This document shows positions 58,745-64,000 of a stretch of 64,000 nt of DNA, in pieces. Under the pieces are notes generated by a model. It had not been told where the DNA came from, did not search any database, and was given only the letters and a program-made list of their open reading frames with translations. The translations under genes were made by a program, and so were the position numbers. The first letter of the stretch is position 1. The number at the start of each line of letters is the position of its first letter. Source of the stretch: Asterias amurensis (lineage: Eukaryota; Echinodermata; Asteroidea; Forcipulatida; Asteriidae); assembly GCF_032118995.1 (NCBI RefSeq), contig NC_092661.1, positions 994,501 to 1,058,500 on the forward strand, written 5' to 3'.

Positions 58745-59250
58745 GTACACCATCCCGGCATTACATCACACCAATACTCAGATCACTTCACTGGTTACCA
58801 GTCAGCAAACGAATCCAATTCAAGCTTCTCCTTATAACATACAAGTGCATCAATGGATCTTCACCTGAGTATCTTCAAGAACTCATTCACACTCACAAAC
58901 CATCTCGAGCTCTTCGATCTGCCTCTTCATCCCAACTTCAAACACTAGTCACACGTACAAAGACATACGGTCATCGCTCTTTCGCTTACTCGTCACCTGT
59001 ACTTTGGAACTCTCTGCCAAACCACATAAAAACTGCCCAAACTGCTAATCAATTCAAATCACTGCTCAAAACCTAGTTATTCAACTAGTTCTCTGTTGTT
59101 TTCTGCCGCTTTCTGTGTATATATGCTTATCTTTAATTATGTTAATTTGTAATATTGTTGTTGTTTTTTCTTGTAAACATGGTAAAGCACTTCAAAGCTT
59201 TTTGTGTGAAGTGCTATATAAAAACTGTGTATTATTATTATTATTATTTC
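58745..59250 (+). mobile_element. LINE 3' end (CR1/L2-like), plus strand, with ATT-repeat tail
   Basis: The plus frame gives ITPILRSLHWLPVSKRIQFK then LLLITYKCINGSSPEYLQEL and GHRSFAYSSPVLWNSLPNHI before a stop, then 3' UTR with agtgctatataaaaactgtg and (tta)n. 5'-truncated. Frame open for about 110 codons, younger than the minus-strand neighbour, which it abuts back to back. Confidence 0.75.
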
Positions 59251-59254
59251 TTTA

Positions 59255-59465
59255 TTCAACGACCACGGAGTAGATTGTTTGGGTGTTCGGGAGACTTTTC
59301 AGTTCTGAAAAGACGATTCCTGCTCATTAACTATTACCTGGGCGGATGGTATAGACAACTGGCGGGACTACAATTTTAGCTTACAGGATCGTACATCTGC
59401 ACTACCGTGGAGTCAGTTCTTGAATTTCGACTAGCTTGCTGTAGTCATCGTCAGGAGACCATAGA
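59255..59465 (-). repeat. Retroelement-like repeat carrying CTGACGA...GAAA, uninterrupted copy
   Basis: The minus strand reads tctcctgacgatgactacag, caagctagtcgaaattcaag, then ggtagtgcagatgtacgatc and ends cttttcagaactgaaaagtc ... ctactccgtggtcgttg. It aligns piece by piece with 26130-26183 plus 26564-26745, which confirms that the MITE there is a later insertion. Confidence 0.6.
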
Positions 59466-59892
59466 TGTGTGGAAACAACTCCCGACACTAATTGGCAAGA
59501 AAAACTTGCTCAGCTAGAAGTACAGCAGCTTTTTACCGTATAAAGCATGATGTGAATCAATTCACCTTGAACAAACCCTAGATAGTTTCGCTTTTGTTAT
59601 TGGTGGAGAACACGCCATGGTCATGTGGGGGTGTTTAAACGAGTATTATAAACACGGCTAGAAGTGTTCAAATATAGGCGAGATTGCTTGGTGCTTGTTT
59701 AAGCGCAATACAATAAATACACCAGCAATCAATGTACAACTACTTGAGTCAAATCATAAGATCGTGACAAGAACTGAAAAATTACAAAAAAGGTTCAATA
59801 GATTTTCAAACATGTTTGCGCTTAAAAAGTGTATATGAATGGGAATAAAAGAGTGGTGACTTAGCCTGGAAAGTTCGTTTAAAACCTTGCGG

Positions 59893-60300
59893 GGCCCAAT
59901 TTCATGGCTCTGCTTACCAAATTTGGCACATTCACTAATCTCCACTGACCTGCAAACACCCAATTTCTGTGCTAGTTGTGAAAGCGTAGAATGCCTAGTT
60001 AAAAAAGCAAGCGCACAAGCCAAAATTCCCCGCTAACCTGTGAGATACGCACGCCATACCACAGAAGTCCCTTGCTTCCGCAAGCGCCGATTTTGTGCTT
60101 ATGGTAAGCAGAGCCATGAAATTGGGCCCAGCCGTCGATTTCACAAAACACTTTCTAACTTAAGACTAATCTTAGGACTTAGGACGAGTCCCAACCCTGC
60201 ACTGTAGCATGCGGACCGTAAGATTAATCCTAAGTTATGAGTTACTATTCCTAACTCGAGATAAGACGAGTCCCAACTCTTTGTGAAATCGACGGCAGGT
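59893..60300. repeat. Two adjacent MITEs in the QRSL1-like gene
   Basis: 59893-60132 is copy 2 of the gggcccaatttcatggctctg family (right end aagcagagccatgaaattgg). It is followed directly by 60128-60300, the cagccgtcgatttcaca / tgtgaaatcgacggcagg element. The two share the gggcccagc border. Confidence 0.7.
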
Positions 60301-60784
60301 CCTTTATCTTTATCGCACCAACATGATCCTGCCAGTTTCAAACGTTCAAGACCTCGAACCACTCTTGTATTCCTTAATTAAAATTTAACAAATGTTCACT
60401 CACCATACTCAATTCCATCATACAATGTATCTGGCCATGTTGGATGCCACTTCGACAGGGCCCATCACTGAATAGCAAGCTGTTGAATACTGAACATTAG
60501 GCACAGAGACTTCAGACACCTTCACACCAGCCTTCTCAAATAGATCCACACCCTTGGACCAAGCTTGGAGAACGCAGTCATCAAGACCGGGGAAATGAAA
60601 CTCCTGGAAAAAATAGTAATGACAATAATAGCAGTAAAGCCAGAGTAGATGTCAAATTTGCATCAGGGATAACATAAATTATCACACAAGCTCGAGTGGA
60701 ATACAGAAACATACAGTGCTTTTGCGTCCCATATCCAACGAGGCCGAAGGCTTCATTGGTGATGGGGCAAAGACGGAGTATTCA

Positions 60785-61030
60785 AATGGTGCGTTCGTTA
60801 CACTTCCCTGGGTCTACCCCACGATGCTCACTCGGGTGGGCCCCTGACAAGAGCTAAACAAACGATCACACTCGCCCCCTCATGGTGACGGCTTGCACCT
60901 CAGGTCACCCCCAAGTGACCCACTTCACAAGCAGGGCACTGGGGGCTGACCCGGGTGAGCCCCGTCAAAGCTATGCGAACGTACCGAGCAGACCGAGGTC
61001 GACCCAGGGAAGCTAAACGAACGCACCCAA
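60785..61030 (-). repeat. GC-rich element with gttcgtttagcttccctgggt ends, copy 2 (inverted)
   Basis: Reverse-complement partner of 55576-55805: gaggtcgacccagggaagct, gcacctcaggtcacccccaa, ctcactcgggtgggcccctg. Complete at both ends. Confidence 0.75.
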
Positions 61031-62640
61031 AGAGTACATGTGTGCAAACCCAAGTTTTAGAGTACATGTATGCAAAATTTCAGCCTCTCAAAACACATGA
61101 CCCAACTTTTAATCCTCTTATGTAATCAATGTTTAAACAGCAAATAAAGGATGATCTCAAATATACAGATACTACAGTTTTCTAACAGCTGCAGTCCATC
61201 CAGGAAGCATAACAAATATAACGAGTCTCTTACCTCACGTTAACCATGGTAAAAATGGGTTTTTCTCCAGAACGCTACAAAATTTCTGAAAAACGTGGGG
61301 TCAAACAAGCCCGCGCGACAAAGGAATCGCGACATCAGTGGCGGCTATTTTGTGTGGAAATGCCAAAGCTCGAGGGTCATTATAATTGATAAGCCGTTTT
61401 TGACTCTCAGCTGAAAAAGCCGCGTGGCCTGGTGCATTTTTGACTCGAGTTATTTATTATTAAATGCAAATTTTGAGAGTAAAATGGTTATTTACCGGTA
61501 TCTGCGAACGGAACATAATGCCCTAAGGAATTTCTGGGGGGGTACTTACCACTGCAGACCCAAATAAAGCAAAGCATTTACACATAACAAAGACACAGAA
61601 TAACCACCTACTGGCCCTGCCTACTAATGAATTATTCATGAGGTCAGCAAACTATTACTAAGCTCACAGCTGCTGAGGAGGGAAATACTATATACACATG
61701 TCTCCATGAGGTTAAATTCTGACAATGTCTATTTGGCCATAAAAAGGTAATAGTTACAAATGTAACATATTGAGACCATCCTTTATTGGCTCTTTAATTT
61801 GCACCAGGGATAAAAAATACCAATGTTTGCTCTAGCTGCCTCTAGCTACCGGGCAATCTCGGTGGTCTAGTTAGTAAGACACTGCTCTAGGATTGTTAAG
61901 GTCGTTGGTTTGAATCCCACCCCAGTAATAATGCCTGTGTGGTTTTTTTCACAGACTTGGGCAAGTACTGTGTGCTAACACACATCAATGTATATGGGTA
62001 CAAATCAAAATTCATAAATACATCAGACAGTTCCTATTCCTATTGGTGCAGAGTGCGTCACGTGGGTGTGTATAAACCTTTGTTTGTGATCAGTAAAGAG
62101 TGTTGAAACATGGGCGTGACACTCGAGCTTGCACCTATGCTAATAAGACAGTTTCTTCATTCCTATCGGTGGAGAGCATTGGCCGAGACAGTTGTGCCAC
62201 ATCACACGATACGCGCTACGCGCACAGCATTCCCTTATGAGGAGTTGTTTACCCAAGGGCCTTACCATTTCAAAGCTGGAAGGGTGTTGTGTTGAAAGAA
62301 ATCATTGAACAATTCAAATTTTTGCATTTCTTTTACTTTTTGACCAAAAAGTTTTGATGTTTTTTGACAATTGTATATGAATGGGAATCAATGTGTGGTG
62401 AAGTGGTTTTCAACACGTGGTTTAAACCTGCCGGGCCTGGTTCTTGAAAATTTACCTCGACTTTGTCTCTGTAAAATTATCAAGAACCAGGCCTCCTTGG
62501 GTTTAAACCACTAGTTGAAAACCTCTTCACCAATTGATTCCCTTATTAATACTAACCCTCTTGCTAAGAATTTGTTAAATAGAGAGACAGCTCAGTTGGT
62601 GAACACAGTTTTCTAGGGCTGAAAGATTTCTCAAAAATTA
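61031..62640. other. QRSL1-like intron with SINE copy, otherwise unremarkable
   Basis: 61840-62005 is SINE family A (tctagctaccgggcaatctc, gtttgaatcccaccccagta, gtgctaacacacatcaatg). 62390-62530 has an inverted pair (caacacgtggtttaaacctg / ggtttaaaccactagttgaa). No exon seen. Confidence 0.55.
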
Positions 62641-62880
62641 AATTACCTTAGGGATGCCGATGTGTAGTCCATCCAGTGATATTTCTTCATCAAGTTCAAA
62701 CGGCTCAAATGTGTCGGTGACTGTTGTCGAGTCTAGGGGATCATGGCCAGCAATAGCACCTGTTCCAACAGATTTAAAACAATTGAGTTGAATGATCATC
62801 ATTTTCCATTAAAGGTGGGGTCATGTTTTTGTCATGGTTATTATAAAGAAAGACACATTGTGATTTGTGTTACAAACTCC

Positions 62881-63270
62881 TTAAAGGAACACGTTGCCTT
62901 GGATCGGACGAGTTGGTCAAAACAAAAGCGTTTGTAACCGTTTTTTATAAAATGCATATGGTTGGAAGGATGTTTTGAAAGTAGAATACAATGATCCACA
63001 CAAGTTTGCCTCGAAATTGCGTGGTTTTCCTTCTACTGTGCGAACTAACATGGTCGGCCATTTATGGGAGTCAAAATTTTGACCCCCATAAATGGCCGAC
63101 GTGTTAGTCGACGAGGTAAAAGGAAAACCACGCAATTTCGAGGCATGTTTGTGTGGATCATTGTATTCTACTTTTACAACATCTTTCTACCCATATGCAT
63201 TTTATAAAAAACGGTTACAAACGCTTTTCAAAGACCAACTCGACCGATCCAAGGCAACGTGTTCCTTTAA
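62881..63270. repeat. Long palindromic MITE, GGAACACGTTGCC family, intact ends
   Basis: TTAAAGGAACACGTTGCC at the left and GGCAACGTGTTCCTTTAA at the right. The central hairpin is gtcggccatttatgggagtc / cccccataaatggccgac. It lies in the intron between the 62647 and 63320 exons. The best preserved of the four copies. Confidence 0.85.
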
Positions 63271-63319
63271 ATGGTAAAAGTACAAAAATATGTATTTCTT
63301 CATGTGATTGATTCCATAC

Positions 63320-63504
63320 CTAATACTGTAGCCACATCATCAACAGACTTGGCCAATATTCCAGGTACATGTACGTCCAGGGAATTGACTAGAGAGATGA
63401 CTAGGCCATGCCTCGAGCAGAGTCCATACGTAGGTTTAAAACCAACGACTCCACTGTACGATGCTGGGTGGCAGACTGATCCCCCCGTATCAGAACCAAG
63501 AGCT
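63320..63504 (-). CDS. QRSL1: QRSL1-like exon with the amidase signature
   Basis: Encodes [53 protein letters not shown] and TVL. This is the Ser-cisSer part of the amidase-signature catalytic triad, and both serines of GSDTGGS are present. Family members normally have GGSxRxPA; here Arg is Cys, compatible with a CpG change. Acceptor cacacag, donor TTAG|GTATGG. The HV insertion comes from a doubled gtacat. Confidence 0.85.
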
Positions 63505-63717
63505 CTGTGTGAAAGGAAAGAGAAAGTTTTTATGATTTTGGAAAAGCTTTTTGTGCTTCCATCAGTCAAGGATGTAGAAAAATAGATGTCTTTAAGGAGC
63601 AAAACCTGTTAAAGGAGAGAGGGCTTTGTAATCATAATTAGTATAAAAATCACTATGGCAATACTGACAACCACAGAGTTATATATAAGAACTAGAGGGC
63701 GCACTGGCCTATATACG

Positions 63718-64000
63718 CGCAGGGAAGAACCTCAAGTTCTAAATCTGAGGTCTTGAAATCAAATTCGTGGAAAATTACTTCTTTCTCAAAAACTATGGCT
63801 CTTCAGAGGGAGTCGTTTCTCACAATGATTTATACCATCAACCGCTCCCTATTACTCGTCACCAAAAAAGGTTTTATGTCAATTATTATTTTGAGTAATT
63901 ACCAATAGTGTCCACTGCCTTTAAAGCCATTGGATCCTTTTGGTAAACAGTATTGCCCAAGGCAAACACTCCGTGTATCACAACTTCTATATCAAATAAC
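63718..64000. repeat. Two MITEs sharing one TTTAAAG border
   Basis: 63718-63926 is the right part of a GGCAGTGGACAC-family copy, ending agtgtccactgcctttaaag. The GCCATTGGACCC family starts in the same TTTAAAG and runs off the window (ttaaagccattggatccttt). Confidence 0.7.

Larger units (their letters stand above)
55838..63504 (-). pseudogene. QRSL1: QRSL1/GatA-like amidotransferase subunit A, C-terminal six exons, frame broken
   Basis: GatA/QRSL1 is the amidase subunit of the mitochondrial GatCAB complex that converts Glu-tRNA(Gln) to Gln-tRNA(Gln). Exons on the minus strand: 63320-63504, 62647-62759, 60404-60603, 58062-58179, 56743-56937 and 55838-56016 (stop), all GT-AG. Matches include [47 protein letters not shown] and IPAISVPAFLSPQSMPIGLQ. 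Damage: about seven extra bases near the end of the 60404 exon (after SNMARY, before DGIEYG), a frame break with lost codons between NYEKYF and RLIANDF in the 56743 exon, Cys for the conserved Arg after GGSV, and a HV insertion in DVHVPGIL. The N-terminal half with the catalytic Lys lies to the right. Unprocessed pseudogene or damaged allele; consensus error is less likely. Confidence 0.8.

Noticed and set aside
58267-58761. 164-codon minus-strand ORF
   Set aside because: Shadow frame of the degraded LINE 3' end. The LINE-like residues are in a different, overlapping frame.

Overview
This is an AT-rich animal nuclear sequence with introns, strict GT-AG splice junctions, short genes and a very dense load of small fold-back DNA transposons, tRNA-derived SINEs and LINE ends. 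The gene families fit a marine deuterostome. The repeat repertoire, with its many 350-400 bp palindromic elements flanked by TTAA, makes an echinoderm (perhaps a starfish) my best guess, but this is inference and not shown by the sequence.

Left block (1-11.6 kb, minus strand): the 5' half of a CIN85/CD2AP (SH3KBP1/CD2AP, fly cindr) adaptor gene. I can assign exons 1-6. Exon 1 carries only four coding bases (ATGG). Exon 2 is SH3 domain A with three in-frame 5' splice sites 30 nt apart. Exon 4 is SH3 domain B, and exon 5 carries the family motif KGVGFGNIF. The gene runs off the left edge. Its 6.5 kb first intron is mostly mobile-element debris.

Second block (13.2-25.7 kb): a cluster of three paralogous genes for small secreted SnoaL/DUF4440-like proteins (157-158 aa). 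One is on the minus strand and two on the plus strand. All have the same four-exon layout and intron phases 1-1-2, with related 5' leaders. A further promoter-like copy at 16.24-16.57 kb has no matching SnoaL-like exon 1 behind it. A 34-bp minisatellite follows the second gene.

Middle (25.7-55.4 kb): gene-poor. It holds a nested transposon insertion next to a hammerhead-like RNA motif, LINE fragments, a broken PAN/apple-like exon (minus strand, 31.3-31.55 kb), and a 9.6 kb array of about 200-bp and then about 800-bp units in which eleven exon-like blocks each sit behind a strong 3' splice site. Further right are a 3 kb DNA transposon with about 200-bp inverted ends, a small MITE, and a 3 kb palindrome-rich satellite.

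Right block (55.8-63.5 kb, minus strand): the C-terminal six exons of a QRSL1/GatA (mitochondrial Glu-tRNA(Gln) amidotransferase subunit A) gene. All splice sites are present, but the reading frame is broken in two exons and a conserved amidase-signature Arg is replaced, so it looks like an unprocessed pseudogene or a damaged allele. Its introns hold two LINE 3' ends arranged back to back, inverted GC-rich elements and fold-back MITEs. No CRISPR array and no rRNA were seen. Of the tRNA-like sequences, none looks like a functional tRNA gene.
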